Source: Pseudoxanthomonas sp. 3HH-4
GTDB lineage: Bacteria; Pseudomonadota; Gammaproteobacteria; Xanthomonadales; Xanthomonadaceae
Reading direction: 5' to 3'
Length of the DNA: 64,000 bases
Assembly: GCF_006716465.1 (NCBI RefSeq)
Contig: NZ_VFPB01000007.1
Span: forward strand, 1 to 64,000
The notes under the pieces were generated by a model, which saw nothing but the letters and a program-made list of their open reading frames with translations, had not been told where the DNA came from and searched no databases. Positions 8,086 to 15,856 of the stretch are shown here, piece by piece; position 1 is the stretch's first letter, and each line of letters starts with the position of its first letter. A program made the position numbers and the translations under genes.

Positions 8086-8454
8086 ATGACCATGCCCACC
8101 AACACCGATGCGCTGAAGTCCAACCTGGGCGAAGCCGGTTCGCATCTGGCGTCGGCCGCCGCCGCTGCCGGCGAAGCGATCAAGGGCGCCGCCAGCGCCG
8201 CGGGCGACGAACTTCGCCTGGGCAAGGCCAACGTGAAATCGGAACTGGCCGACACCGCGCTGTCCGGCATCGCCGCCGCTGAAGCTGGTGGTGGTGCTGC
8301 GCGCGAGCAGGTGGACGCGCTGATGGACAAGGGCCGCGACCTGATCGACAGCGCCGCCGACCTGATCCGCGAGCGCCCGCTCGCTTCGTTCGGCGTGGCC
8401 TTCGCGGCCGGCTGGATCATCGCCAAGCTGGCGCGCAGCGGCGGCGACAAGTAA
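8086..8454 (+). CDS. YqjD/ElaB-like (DUF883-type) inner-membrane protein
   Basis: A 122-residue protein with a long Ala/Gly-rich amphipathic helical region and one C-terminal membrane segment (PLASFGVAFAAGWIIAKLA), followed by a short basic tail. This is the layout of the YqjD/ElaB/DUF883 family, C-tail-anchored inner-membrane proteins of stationary phase, some of which bind ribosomes. CACAGGAGCCAACC before ATG 8086 is a good ribosome site. The next gene, a YqjE-like protein, begins nine bases after its stop, as in the E. coli yqjDEK cluster. The family assignment rests on architecture and context more than on motifs. Confidence 0.7.
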   Translation: MTMPTNTDALKSNLGEAGSHLASAAAAAGEAIKGAASAAGDELRLGKANVKSELADTALSGIAAAEAGGGAAREQVDALMDKGRDLIDSAADLIRERPLASFGVAFAAGWIIAKLARSGGDK

Positions 8455-8463
8455 GCCGACCGC

Positions 8464-8967
8464 GTGAACGACGCGCCCCGCGAGTCCGAAGCCGGTGCAT
8501 CCGGCGACACGCCGCCACCGGATTTCGCCGACAGCCTGAAGCAGGTCGGCGAGGCCGGCCGTGCCGCGTATGGTTCGGCCAAGGGCACGGGCCGAGCACT
8601 GCGCGGGCTGGTGTCGGCGGATTTCGCGCTGGCGCGCAGCGCCTTCGGACGCGCCCTGGCATGGGCCTGCGTGGCCATCGTGTTCGGCGCTTCCGCTTGG
8701 CTGCTGGTAACCGGCGCCCTGATCGCGCTGATGCAGCGCCTGGGGTTTTCCTGGCTGCAGTCGCTGTCGCTGGCGGCCTGCATCAGCCTGGCCATGACTG
8801 CGCTCGCAGCGTGGAAGGTGGGCCGCTACTTCGACTACACCGGCATGCATGCCACCCGCCGCCAGTTGGCGAGGCTGGGGTTGTTCGATGAGGACGAGGT
8901 GGTCGACGACGATCCCCCTCCCGGTACCGCGCATGATCCGCGCGCGGCCGATCACGGAGGGGCGTGA
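8464..8967 (+). CDS. YqjE-like membrane protein (phage holin family type)
   Basis: A 167-residue protein with a charged N-terminus and two membrane segments forming a hairpin, roughly residues 64-92 (ALAWACVAIVFGASAWLLVTGALIALM) and 98-117 (WLQSLSLAACISLAMTALAAW). An acidic tail follows (DEDEVVDDDPPP). This fits the YqjE/DUF1469 group. It starts at GTG 8464, nine bases after the preceding stop, and its TGA overlaps the ATG of the next gene by one base, so the three are translationally linked. Its role is not established; by position it belongs to an envelope stress or stationary-phase cluster. Confidence 0.65.
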   Translation: MNDAPRESEAGASGDTPPPDFADSLKQVGEAGRAAYGSAKGTGRALRGLVSADFALARSAFGRALAWACVAIVFGASAWLLVTGALIALMQRLGFSWLQSLSLAACISLAMTALAAWKVGRYFDYTGMHATRRQLARLGLFDEDEVVDDDPPPGTAHDPRAADHGGA

Positions 8968-9395
8968 TGCGCTTCGAACAGTTGCTGCAGCACGTGCAGC
9001 GTGCGGAACAGCGCGTCGAACTGCGCGCGACGCACACGCAGGTGCAGTGGATCACGCTGAAGCAGGCATGGCGTGCAGGCTGGACGCCGGGGCGCATCGT
9101 CATCGCGGGCGTGGTCAGCGGCTTCCTGGTGGGCCGCGCCGAACCGCTGCGCACGCTGACCGGTGCGCGCTGGATGCAGATGTTCACCGCCGTCTCCAGC
9201 TTCCTGGCCACCGCGCAGGCGGCCGCCGCCGCAGAGACCGCCGAGCAGGCGGCCGACACGGCGCAGGATGCGCAGGAGCAGGCCGAGGGCCTGGCCGACG
9301 ACGAACCGATGGTGGACGAGGCGTTCGACGAGGATGAGATCGTGGTGACCGCGCCGCGTCCGGCTGAAGCGGCGACCGAGCTGTCCGAGCGCTGA
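8967..9395 (+). CDS. Small protein of the YqjD/E cluster, function unknown
   Basis: A 142-residue protein: a coiled N-terminus (MRFEQLLQHVQRAEQRVELR), a basic helix, one hydrophobic segment at about residues 42-58 (RIVIAGVVSGFLVGRA), an Ala-rich helix and a strongly acidic C-terminus (DDEPMVDEAFDEDEIV). ATG 8967 overlaps the upstream stop (TGATG) and follows GGAGGGG, which decides the start over the GTG three bases earlier. It takes the position of yqjK in the E. coli cluster, but I cannot show homology. Confidence 0.65.
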   Translation: MRFEQLLQHVQRAEQRVELRATHTQVQWITLKQAWRAGWTPGRIVIAGVVSGFLVGRAEPLRTLTGARWMQMFTAVSSFLATAQAAAAAETAEQAADTAQDAQEQAEGLADDEPMVDEAFDEDEIVVTAPRPAEAATELSER

Positions 9396-9420
9396 GGCGC
9401 CTGCACGTTTGGGGGCGTTT

Positions 9421-9551
9421 GTAGGAGCGACGTGAGTCGCGACCGCGCGAATCAAGCCTTCCTTGCACCGAACTTCGCCGGAAAAGGCAGCGGCCTGTCC
9501 GAAGCCTCCCCGACCTCTGCCTCTTCCGGTCGCGACTCACGTCGCTCCTAC
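9421..9551. repeat. REP doublet, copy 1 (inverted GTAG-headed hairpins)
   Basis: Left unit 9421-9446 begins GTAGGAGCGACGTGAGTCGC; right unit 9528-9551 is its inverse, ending GCTCCTAC. Each unit has the GTAG head and a GCGAC-GTGA-GTCGC hairpin of classical REP elements, and the two face each other around about 80 unrelated bases. Related doublets are at 13654-13797 and 14494-14640, and a decayed one at 29452-29589. REP doublets are mobilised by RAYT transposases; none is encoded here. Confidence 0.85.
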
Positions 9552-9597
9552 AGGGGGCACTGCACAATCGCGCATCCACCCTGGCGGCCGACTGCCC

Positions 9598-10692
9598 ATG
9601 ACGACACCCGCTCCAACCGACGCATCCGCCGCTCCCACCCCACCTCCGCCGCGCCCACGCGCCTCCACGCCGATGCTTGTGCTGGCCACGCTGGCCGTCG
9701 GCTACACGCTGTGGGCGGCGCAGGACCTGCTGCTACCCGTGTTGCTGGCGATGTTCTTCGCGCTGGTCGGCAACCCCATCATCCGCGTGCTGCGCCGGAT
9801 CTACGTGCCGCGCTTCCTCGGCGCGCTGATCGTGCTGATCGGCGGCATGGCGGCAACGGGGCTGTTGGCGCAGAAGATGCTGCCTTCCGCGATGGAATGG
9901 GCACAGCAGGCACCGCGCGAGATGCGCCAGCTCGCACCCAAGCTGCGCGAACTGACCAAGCCGGTGCAGGACGCCAACAAGGCGGCGGAGAACTTCGCCC
10001 GGGCCGCCGGCGGGCAGACCGGCAAGCAGCCGCAGGTGGTGCACACCGCGCCGCAGGACGAACCCTACCGCAAGCTGCTGGCCACGCCGCGCTTCCTTGC
10101 ATCGCTGCTGGCGGTGGTGCTGCTGACGTTCTTCTTCATGGTCTACGGCGAGAACCTGCAACGCAACGCGATAGCGCTGTTGCCGGGGCGGCAGCAGAAG
10201 AAGTTCACCGTGGAGATCCTCCATTCCATCGAGCGCGAGGTATCGCGCTACGTGCTGACCATCAGCATCATCAACACCGTGGTGGGCCTGGTGTTCGCCG
10301 GGGTGCTCTACCTGCTGGGGCTGCCCCTGGCGGAGGCGCTGTTGTGGGGCACGATGGCGGCGCTGTTGAACTTCGCGCCGTACGTGGGCCCGCTGATCGG
10401 GATCGTGGCGATGCTGCTGGTGGGGTTCATCAGTTTCGAGGAACCGTTCCAGTCGATGCTGCCGGCGGTGGCCTACCTGGTACTGCACACGATCGAGGGC
10501 CAGATCATCACGCCGATCATCCTGGGCAAGCGGATGGCGCTGTCGCCACTGGTGCTGATCCTGGCGCTGATGCTGTTCGGCTGGCTGTGGGGGATCATCG
10601 GGCTGCTGCTGGCGGTGCCGCTGCTGGTATGCGTGAAGCTGGTGCTGGCGCGAGTGGAAGGGATGGAAGGCTGGGCGCGGTTGCTGGAGTGA
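9598..10692 (+). CDS. AI-2E family transporter (PerM/UPF0118 type permease)
   Basis: A 364-residue polytopic inner-membrane protein of the AI-2E transporter superfamily, whose members include TqsA, an autoinducer-2 exporter, and sodium/proton antiporters; the substrate cannot be told from sequence. It has a Pro-rich N-terminus (about 25 residues), two helices, a soluble loop at about residues 95-155 (EMRQLAPKLRELTKPVQ) and five or six further helices, with the family-typical LGLPLAEALLWGTMAALLNFAPYVGPLIG and LILALMLFGWLWGIIGLLLAVPLL. ATG 9598 is chosen because longer versions read through the REP doublet. The next gene is 840 bases downstream. Confidence 0.85.
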   Translation: MTTPAPTDASAAPTPPPPRPRASTPMLVLATLAVGYTLWAAQDLLLPVLLAMFFALVGNPIIRVLRRIYVPRFLGALIVLIGGMAATGLLAQKMLPSAMEWAQQAPREMRQLAPKLRELTKPVQDANKAAENFARAAGGQTGKQPQVVHTAPQDEPYRKLLATPRFLASLLAVVLLTFFFMVYGENLQRNAIALLPGRQQKKFTVEILHSIEREVSRYVLTISIINTVVGLVFAGVLYLLGLPLAEALLWGTMAALLNFAPYVGPLIGIVAMLLVGFISFEEPFQSMLPAVAYLVLHTIEGQIITPIILGKRMALSPLVLILALMLFGWLWGIIGLLLAVPLLVCVKLVLARVEGMEGWARLLE

Positions 10693-10703
10693 TTGCCGCG
10701 TGT

Positions 10704-11472
10704 TGAGCCCCTTTCCCGTCGGGAGAGGGGTTGGGGTGAGGGGCAACGAAGACCGTCTCTTCGATCTGCCCTGTTGGCACGACATCCAAGATGGCTCGTT
10801 GACGCCAAGGCGCCTTGCGGATGGGATCTTTCCTTCTCACGCATGGCGCGCTCGCCGCGAGGCATTACTTTCTTTGCTTGTGCAAAGAAAGTAATCAAAG
10901 AAAACAAACCCCAGGCGGCACGCCCTCCGCGCTGCGCGCTCCGGGTCCGCGAGCGGGCCGGGAATTTCCGTAAGACACATCCCTGTGCCATACGGAAACG
11001 CCGCCCATCCCGGGCGGCGCCCTTCGGGTTTTACCCGGCCCACTCGCCACGCCTCATGGGGACCCCAAAGCACAGGCAAAAACGCGCGCGCAGGATCTTG
11101 AGCTCTGGCTCTCGGGGGCCCCTGAGGTCCGGCAGTCCCGGCGGGTCAAACCCCAACGGGGCGGCGCACAGGACGTGCGCCGTTTTCGTATGGGCCAGGA
11201 TGGCCCTTACGAAAATTCCCGCCGGGACTGCGAACCCGCCGCGCAGCGGCGGGCGGACCGCCGGGGTGTGCTTTCTTTTGCCTACTTTTCTTTGCACAAG
11301 CAAAGAACAGTAGGGCCCCGCGGCGAGCGGCACCATGTGTCAAGAGAAGACGGCCGCTCCCGCAAGTCCATCGAAAAAAGCCACCGCGGATCTGGTGGAT
11401 CGCCATGACCGAGGGAGAAGCGGGCTCCGTTGCCCCTCACCCCAACCCCTCTCCCGCAGGGAGAGGGGCTCA
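10704..11472. repeat. Outer inverted repeat flanking the hairpin element
   Basis: A 44-base sequence at 10704-10747 (starting TGAGCCCC, ending GGGGCAAC) recurs inverted at 11429-11472 with only a few differences around the central CCCG. Each arm contains CCCTCTCCC-like tracts, as in the 3.6-3.8 kb gap. The two arms bracket the 10865-11314 element at roughly equal distances (117 and 114 bases), making a nested palindromic arrangement of about 770 bases. Confidence 0.75.
10865..11314. repeat. Non-coding element of two inverted hairpin-rich units
   Basis: Left unit, plus orientation: hairpin A 10865-10894 (13-bp perfect stem, loop TTGT), GC-rich spacer, hairpin B 10965-10998 (arms TTTCCGTA/TACGGAAA, inner CAC/GTG), hairpin C 10999-11019 (loop ATCCC), then a TTCGGG stretch. 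Right unit, read on the minus strand: A 11314-11281, B 11215-11183 (arms TTTTCGTA/TACGAAAA, inner GGGCC/GGCCC), C 11181-11163 (loop GTCCT). The order, spacing and loops agree, and several stem pairs differ by changes that keep pairing. Flanking similarity extends outward (CTCGCCGCG before each A hairpin). Reading frames crossing it are low-quality and differ between the units. It is probably a miniature mobile element or a structured RNA. With its flanks it fills the 840 bases between the AI-2E transporter and the HAD gene. Confidence 0.8.
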
Positions 11473-11532
11473 ATCCGGGCTAGAACCGCCCCGGGTGAAG
11501 GTGGGTGCGGAGCCGGGTGTAAAATCGGCCTG

Positions 11533-12273
11533 ATGAGCTTCCCCGTCCGCGCCATCACCCTCGACCTCGACGACACCCTCTGGCCGTTCGCCCCCATCGG
11601 CGCACGCATCGAGCGCGTCCTCGACGACTGGCTGCGCCAGCACAGCCCCGCCACCGCCGCCATGTTCCCGGTCGAGCGCATGCGCGCCGTGCGCGAGCAG
11701 GTGTTCGCCGCGCATCCGCAGCACAAGCACGACCTCAGCACCCTGCGCCGGATGACGCTGGAACACGCCCTGCGCGAGAGCGGCGCCGACATGGCCCTGC
11801 TCGAGCCCGCGTACGACACCTTCTACGCCGCACGCAACCAGGTCGAGTACTACCCGGACGCGCTGGCGGCGCTGGAGCGCATCGCCGCACGCCTGCCGGT
11901 CGCCGCGGTGACCAACGGCAACGCCGACCTGCAGCGGATCGGGCTGGGCCACCTGTTCGTGCACCAGATCCATTCGCGCGAACACGGCGCCGCCAAGCCG
12001 GAAGCCAGCATCTTCCTGGCCGCCTGCGAACGGCTGGGCGTGCCGCCGGCCGAGGTACTGCACGTGGGCGACCACATCGAGATGGACGTGCTGGGCGCGG
12101 CACGCGCCGGCCTGCGCAGCTGCTGGATCAACCGGCCGGAAGACCACGACGGCCAACCCCGCGCCTGGACGCACGAAACGCTGCGCCCGGACTTGGAATT
12201 CCATACCCTCACCGCGCTGGCTGACTGGCTGGACGCCCACCCCGACTTCGCCACGGAACACGCCGCCGCATGA
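11533..12273 (+). CDS. HAD-superfamily phosphatase (subfamily IA)
   Basis: A 246-residue haloacid dehalogenase-type hydrolase. Motif I is TLDLDDTLW (nucleophile D11, acid/base D13), motif II AVTNGN, motif III the lysine in AAKPEASIF, and motif IV HVGDHIEMDV. The helical cap at about residues 20-100 is the C1 type of subfamily IA. The closest well-known relative in appearance is YigB, an FMN and sugar-phosphate phosphatase, but the substrate cannot be read from sequence. ATG 11533 is preferred because upstream sequence belongs to the repeat region. Its stop overlaps the start of the aminopeptidase (ATGA), so they are translationally coupled. Confidence 0.85.
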   Translation: MSFPVRAITLDLDDTLWPFAPIGARIERVLDDWLRQHSPATAAMFPVERMRAVREQVFAAHPQHKHDLSTLRRMTLEHALRESGADMALLEPAYDTFYAARNQVEYYPDALAALERIAARLPVAAVTNGNADLQRIGLGHLFVHQIHSREHGAAKPEASIFLAACERLGVPPAEVLHVGDHIEMDVLGAARAGLRSCWINRPEDHDGQPRAWTHETLRPDLEFHTLTALADWLDAHPDFATEHAAA

Positions 12274-13640
12274 GCGCTGCCCTCGCCTATACCGATTCCT
12301 CCGCCAATGCCCGTCCGCTGCATGTACTGGAACGCGCGCAGCTGGCCGCGTGGCGCGCCACGCAGTCGCCGGCGGTGAATGCGTGGCTGGACGCGCAGAA
12401 TTTCACCGCCTCGGCCGGTACGCTGCTCGCACTGCCGGGCGAACAGGGCCTGGCCGGTGCGGTAATCGGCATCGGCGACGCGCTGGACCCTTATGCCTAC
12501 GCGCATGCACCTTTCGGCCTGCCGGCGGGCGATTGGGAGATCGCGGGCGAGCTGCCTGCCGATGCGCGCACCGCGCTCCAGCTGGGCTGGGGCCTGGGCA
12601 GCTACAGATTCGACCGCTACAAGCAGCCGCCGCGCAAGCCGGCGCGCCTGGTGCTCCCGCAGGCCGACGCCGAAGCGCTCGACCTGCTGGCGGCCAGCCT
12701 GCAGGTGCGCGACCTGGTCAACACGCCCACCGAGCACATGGGGCCGGACGAGCTGGAGGCCGCGGTACGCGAGCTCGCCGCCACGCACGGCGCGCAGGTG
12801 GAGGTGGTCGCCGGCGACGCGCTGCTGGCGCAGAACTTCCCCGCCATCCACGCGGTGGGCCGCGCCTCCCACCGCGCACCACGCCTGATCGCGCTGCGCT
12901 GGGGCGATGCGGCGCAGCCGCACGTGGCGCTGGTCGGCAAGGGGGTGTGCTTCGACACCGGCGGCCTGGACATCAAGCCGGCCGACGGCATGCGCAACAT
13001 GAAGAAGGACATGGGCGGCGCGGCGCACGCGATCGCGCTGGCACGCCTGGTGATGGCGCGCCGGCTGCCCGTACGGCTGACCCTGCTGGTGCCGGCGGTG
13101 GAGAACAGCATCGGTCCCAACGCCTTCCGCCCGGGCGAAGTGATCGCCACCCGCAAGGGCGTCAGCGTGGAGATCGATAACACCGACGCCGAAGGCCGCG
13201 TGATCCTGTGCGATGCGCTGGCCTATGCGGGCGAGCAGTCGCCCGACCTGCTGCTGGACTTCGCCACGCTGACCGGCGCGGCGCGCATCGCGCTGGGTCC
13301 GGACCTGCCGGCGCTGTTCGCCAACGACGATGCGGTGGCCAACGACTGGATTGCCGCCGGCGAACGCACGCGCGACCCGGTCTGGCGCATGCCGTTGTGG
13401 CGCCCGTACCTGCGCTACCTGACCAGCGGCATCGCCGACCTGGCCAATGCGGGCTCGCGCATGGCCGGCGCGGTCACCGCCGCGCTGTACCTGGAGCGCT
13501 TCCTGCCGGACGGGATGAAGTGGGCGCACCTGGACGTGTACGCGTGGAACGACAGCGACCGCGCCGGTCGCCCCGCCGGTGGCGAAGCCCTCGCGCTACG
13601 CAGCGCGTACGCGATGCTGAAGGCGCGTTACGGCGGTTGA
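12270..13640 (+). CDS. Leucyl aminopeptidase family protein (peptidase M17)
   Basis: A 456-residue cytosolic metallo-aminopeptidase removing N-terminal residues from peptides. The C-terminal catalytic domain has GKGVCFDTGGLDIKP (metal ligands K224 and D229) and the family signature NTDAEGR (304-310), which supplies the remaining metal ligands and the bicarbonate-binding arginine. The N-terminal half (residues 1-150) is the variable macro-like domain. It overlaps the HAD gene by four bases (ATGA). PepA- and PepB-like proteins share these motifs; the length fits PepB-like members of the xanthomonads. A REP doublet follows 13 bases after the stop. Confidence 0.9.
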   Translation: MSAALAYTDSSANARPLHVLERAQLAAWRATQSPAVNAWLDAQNFTASAGTLLALPGEQGLAGAVIGIGDALDPYAYAHAPFGLPAGDWEIAGELPADARTALQLGWGLGSYRFDRYKQPPRKPARLVLPQADAEALDLLAASLQVRDLVNTPTEHMGPDELEAAVRELAATHGAQVEVVAGDALLAQNFPAIHAVGRASHRAPRLIALRWGDAAQPHVALVGKGVCFDTGGLDIKPADGMRNMKKDMGGAAHAIALARLVMARRLPVRLTLLVPAVENSIGPNAFRPGEVIATRKGVSVEIDNTDAEGRVILCDALAYAGEQSPDLLLDFATLTGAARIALGPDLPALFANDDAVANDWIAAGERTRDPVWRMPLWRPYLRYLTSGIADLANAGSRMAGAVTAALYLERFLPDGMKWAHLDVYAWNDSDRAGRPAGGEALALRSAYAMLKARYGG

Positions 13641-13653
13641 CATCGCCCCCTCT

Positions 13654-13797
13654 GTAGGAGCGACGTAAGTCGCGACCGCACGCTGTCAGCGCTCCCGTTC
13701 TTCCGGATTGCCGCTTAGCGCTCGTGCGACGCATCGTGTCTGCCGGATGGGTACGGTTGGGTTCCGGGTCTGCGGTCGCGACTTACGTCGCTCCTAC
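13654..13797. repeat. REP doublet, copy 2
   Basis: Left unit 13654-13679 starts GTAGGAGCGACGTAAGTCGC and right unit 13772-13797 is its inverse (GCGACTTACGTCGCTCCTAC). Both differ from copies 1 and 3 by GTAA for GTGA in the loop, and the change is present in both arms, as if the doublet had been copied or corrected as a unit. It lies between the convergent stops of the aminopeptidase and the response regulator and may act as a bidirectional transcript end. Confidence 0.85.
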
Positions 13798-13814
13798 AGA
13801 GGGCACTTCATTTC

Positions 13815-14417
13815 TTACAACCACCCGCGCTGCCGCGCGAGACGATACGCCTCGATGCGGTTGCCGACGCCCAGCTTGCCGATCGCCTCGGACAGGTAGT
13901 TGCGTACCGTGCCCTGCGAGAGGTTCAACTGCCCGGCGATCTCGCCGGCCGACTGGCCCTCGCCGGCCAGCCGCAATACCTGGCGTTCGCGGTCGTTGAG
14001 CGGATCGGCATCGGACCATGCCTCGAGCGCGAGTTGGGGATCGATGGCGCGTCCGCCGCGCTGCACCTTGCGCAGCGCTTCGGCGAGGTCCTCGGCTGGC
14101 GCATCCTTCAGCAGGTAACCCGAAACACCTGCATCCAGCGCGCGTCGCAGGAAGCCGCTGCGTGCGAACGTGGTGACGATGACCACTTTGCACGGCAGTT
14201 CCTGCCGCTGGATGCGCTGGGCCAGTTCCAGTCCGGTCAGGCCGGGCATTTCGATGTCGGTCACCAGCAAGTCGGGCTTGAGCCGTTGCAGCTCGCGCCA
14301 CGCCGTCTCGCCATCGGCCGCGCTGCCGACGACTTCGATGTCGCTCTCCATGCCCAGCAGGGCGGTGAGCGCGCCGCGCACCATGGCCTGGTCTTCAGCT
14401 AGGAGTACGCGGATCAT
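13815..14417 (-). CDS. NarL/FixJ-family response regulator (DesR-like)
   Basis: A 200-residue two-domain regulator. The receiver domain (1-120) has acidic residues E8-D9, phosphoacceptor D54 in VTDIEMPG, the switch threonine in VTTFAR and the lysine in LLKDAPAEDL. The C-terminal LuxR-type helix-turn-helix (about 138-195) has DRERQVLRLAGEGQSAGEIAGQLNLSQGTVRNYLSEAIGKLG. This is the DesR/LiaR size and layout. Its kinase partner is the next gene upstream on the same strand (14626-15828), separated by a 208-base gap containing a REP doublet. Likely targets are the ABC transporter genes of the same operon (inference). Confidence 0.9.
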   Translation of the reverse strand: MIRVLLAEDQAMVRGALTALLGMESDIEVVGSAADGETAWRELQRLKPDLLVTDIEMPGLTGLELAQRIQRQELPCKVVIVTTFARSGFLRRALDAGVSGYLLKDAPAEDLAEALRKVQRGGRAIDPQLALEAWSDADPLNDRERQVLRLAGEGQSAGEIAGQLNLSQGTVRNYLSEAIGKLGVGNRIEAYRLARQRGWL

Positions 14418-14493
14418 TTGAACGCCGTCGCGGTAAGGTCGGTCGCCACGCTAGCAAATAACGTGCGCCTGGAGGGAGTGGGCACTGTTCCTT

Positions 14494-14640
14494 GTAGGAG
14501 CGACGTGAGTCGCGACCGCACGGCTTCAGCTGGCCGGGTGCTGATCGAGATGACAGGGGCGCATGCATGCGGATGCGTCTTCATTTCGCCACGATATATC
14601 GACGTTCAAGACGTGCGGTCGCGACTCACGTCGCTCCTAC
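14494..14640. repeat. REP doublet, copy 3, inside the two-component operon
   Basis: Left unit 14494-14519 (GTAGGAGCGACGTGAGTCGC start) and inverted right unit 14615-14640. The right unit overlaps the last codons of the histidine kinase: its TGA stop at 14628-14626 is within the REP loop. The doublet lies between the kinase and response regulator genes, where such pairs are usually nearly contiguous, so it probably arrived after the operon was formed. Confidence 0.85.
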
Positions 14641-15828
14641 AGTGCCTTCGATCGGCTTCGATGTGGCTGCATGCTCCATCCCTTCCCCCGATGGCAGCGG
14701 CAACACGATCTCCACGCAGGTCCCCTGCCGCAGCGTGGAGTCGATGCGCAGGCGCCCGCCGCGCGACTCGACGCGCTCGCGCATGCCGTTCAGGCCATTG
14801 CCTGGCACGGCGGCGCTGCCGACGCCGTTGTCGCGGATGCGCAGTTGCACGTGCCCGTCGCTGCAGGCCAGCGCGACCTCGGCGATCGTGGCGCGCGCGT
14901 GGCGCTGGATGTTGGTCACCGCCTCGCGCAGGCTCAGCGCAAGCACCGTCTCCAGATCGGTCGGCAACGCCATGTCCTGCGCTTCGTAGCGCAGGGTGAC
15001 GCCGTCGGATTCGAGCAGCAGGCGGGCGGAGGCGAGTTCGGCCGCCAGCCCCGCCGCACGGATGCCGGTCACCGCCCGGCGTACCTGCGCCAGCGCGTCG
15101 CGGGCGACGCGACTGACTTCATTGATCTCGTTGCGGGCGGCCTGCGGGTCGCGGTCGACCAGCCGGCCGGCCAGGTCCGACTTCAACGCCACCAGCGACA
15201 GCGTGTGCCCGAGCAGGTCGTGCAGGTCGCGGCCGATGCGCTCGCGTTCGGCCAGCGCGGCGAGCCGGCGCACTTCTTCGTGCGACAGTTTCAGCTCGGC
15301 ACGCTTGCGCACCGTCTCGGCCTGGAAGTAGTTGCCCGTGAACACCGCCACCGACACGATCGCGGTCACGGCCGGCACGAACACCGGGAATCCCAGCCAG
15401 ACCGCCATGCCGCAGTAAGCGATGATCAGCAGGGCGAAGACTTCGAGCCGGATCCACATCGACCCCGGCATCAGCGCCACGAAGGCCGCGGCGTAGATGA
15501 CGTAGGTGTTGGAGAACGCATTGAACGGCATCAGTCCGTAGCCCAACGCCGCGATGCCCAGCGTGCACAGCACGCGCGCCAGCGCGCTGCCGCGATAGGC
15601 CAGGAAGTACATCGGCAGGAACACGGCGATGGACGCCAGCGTCGGCCACAGGTACCAGCGCACGCCCTCGCCCCAGTCGGCGTTGGACGGCACCAGCACC
15701 GGGACGAACAAGAACACCAGGTAACCCAGCAGGAAGATGGGCATCCAACCCAGGCCCAGCGCTTCGGGCACCAGACAGTCGCGCAGGCGCGTCAGCGTGG
15801 ACAGCAGGGGCGACGAAAGATGTTTCAT
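14626..15828 (-). CDS. Sensor histidine kinase, HisKA_3/DesK type
   Basis: A 400-residue membrane kinase. Residues about 28-165 contain five or six membrane helices; a coiled linker (ETVRKRAELKLSHEEVRRLAALAERE) leads to the dimerisation helix with phosphoacceptor H203 in IGRDLHDLLGHTLS, and an HATPase_c domain with DNGVGSAAVPGNGLNGMRERV. This is the DesK group, which often senses membrane state. AAGGAG sits just before ATG 15828. The last residues (TVGAT) are encoded by a REP element, which also supplies the stop. It lies 28 bases after the ABC permease gene, with the ABC ATPase upstream and the response regulator downstream. Confidence 0.9.
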   Translation of the reverse strand: MKHLSSPLLSTLTRLRDCLVPEALGLGWMPIFLLGYLVFLFVPVLVPSNADWGEGVRWYLWPTLASIAVFLPMYFLAYRGSALARVLCTLGIAALGYGLMPFNAFSNTYVIYAAAFVALMPGSMWIRLEVFALLIIAYCGMAVWLGFPVFVPAVTAIVSVAVFTGNYFQAETVRKRAELKLSHEEVRRLAALAERERIGRDLHDLLGHTLSLVALKSDLAGRLVDRDPQAARNEINEVSRVARDALAQVRRAVTGIRAAGLAAELASARLLLESDGVTLRYEAQDMALPTDLETVLALSLREAVTNIQRHARATIAEVALACSDGHVQLRIRDNGVGSAAVPGNGLNGMRERVESRGGRLRIDSTLRQGTCVEIVLPLPSGEGMEHAATSKPIEGTVGAT

Positions 15829-15856
15829 GGACGACTCCTTGCGCCGGCGATCCGGC

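Noticed and set aside
6418..8955. Very long minus-strand reading frame opposite degQ and the yqj-like genes
   Set aside because: It is an antisense shadow rich in Arg, Gly, Ala and His and spans three well-supported genes.
10693..11313. Protein-coding frame across the hairpin element
   Set aside because: It crosses all hairpins, has no ribosome site, and the equivalent frames of the two units differ; stem-preserving substitutions point to structure instead.
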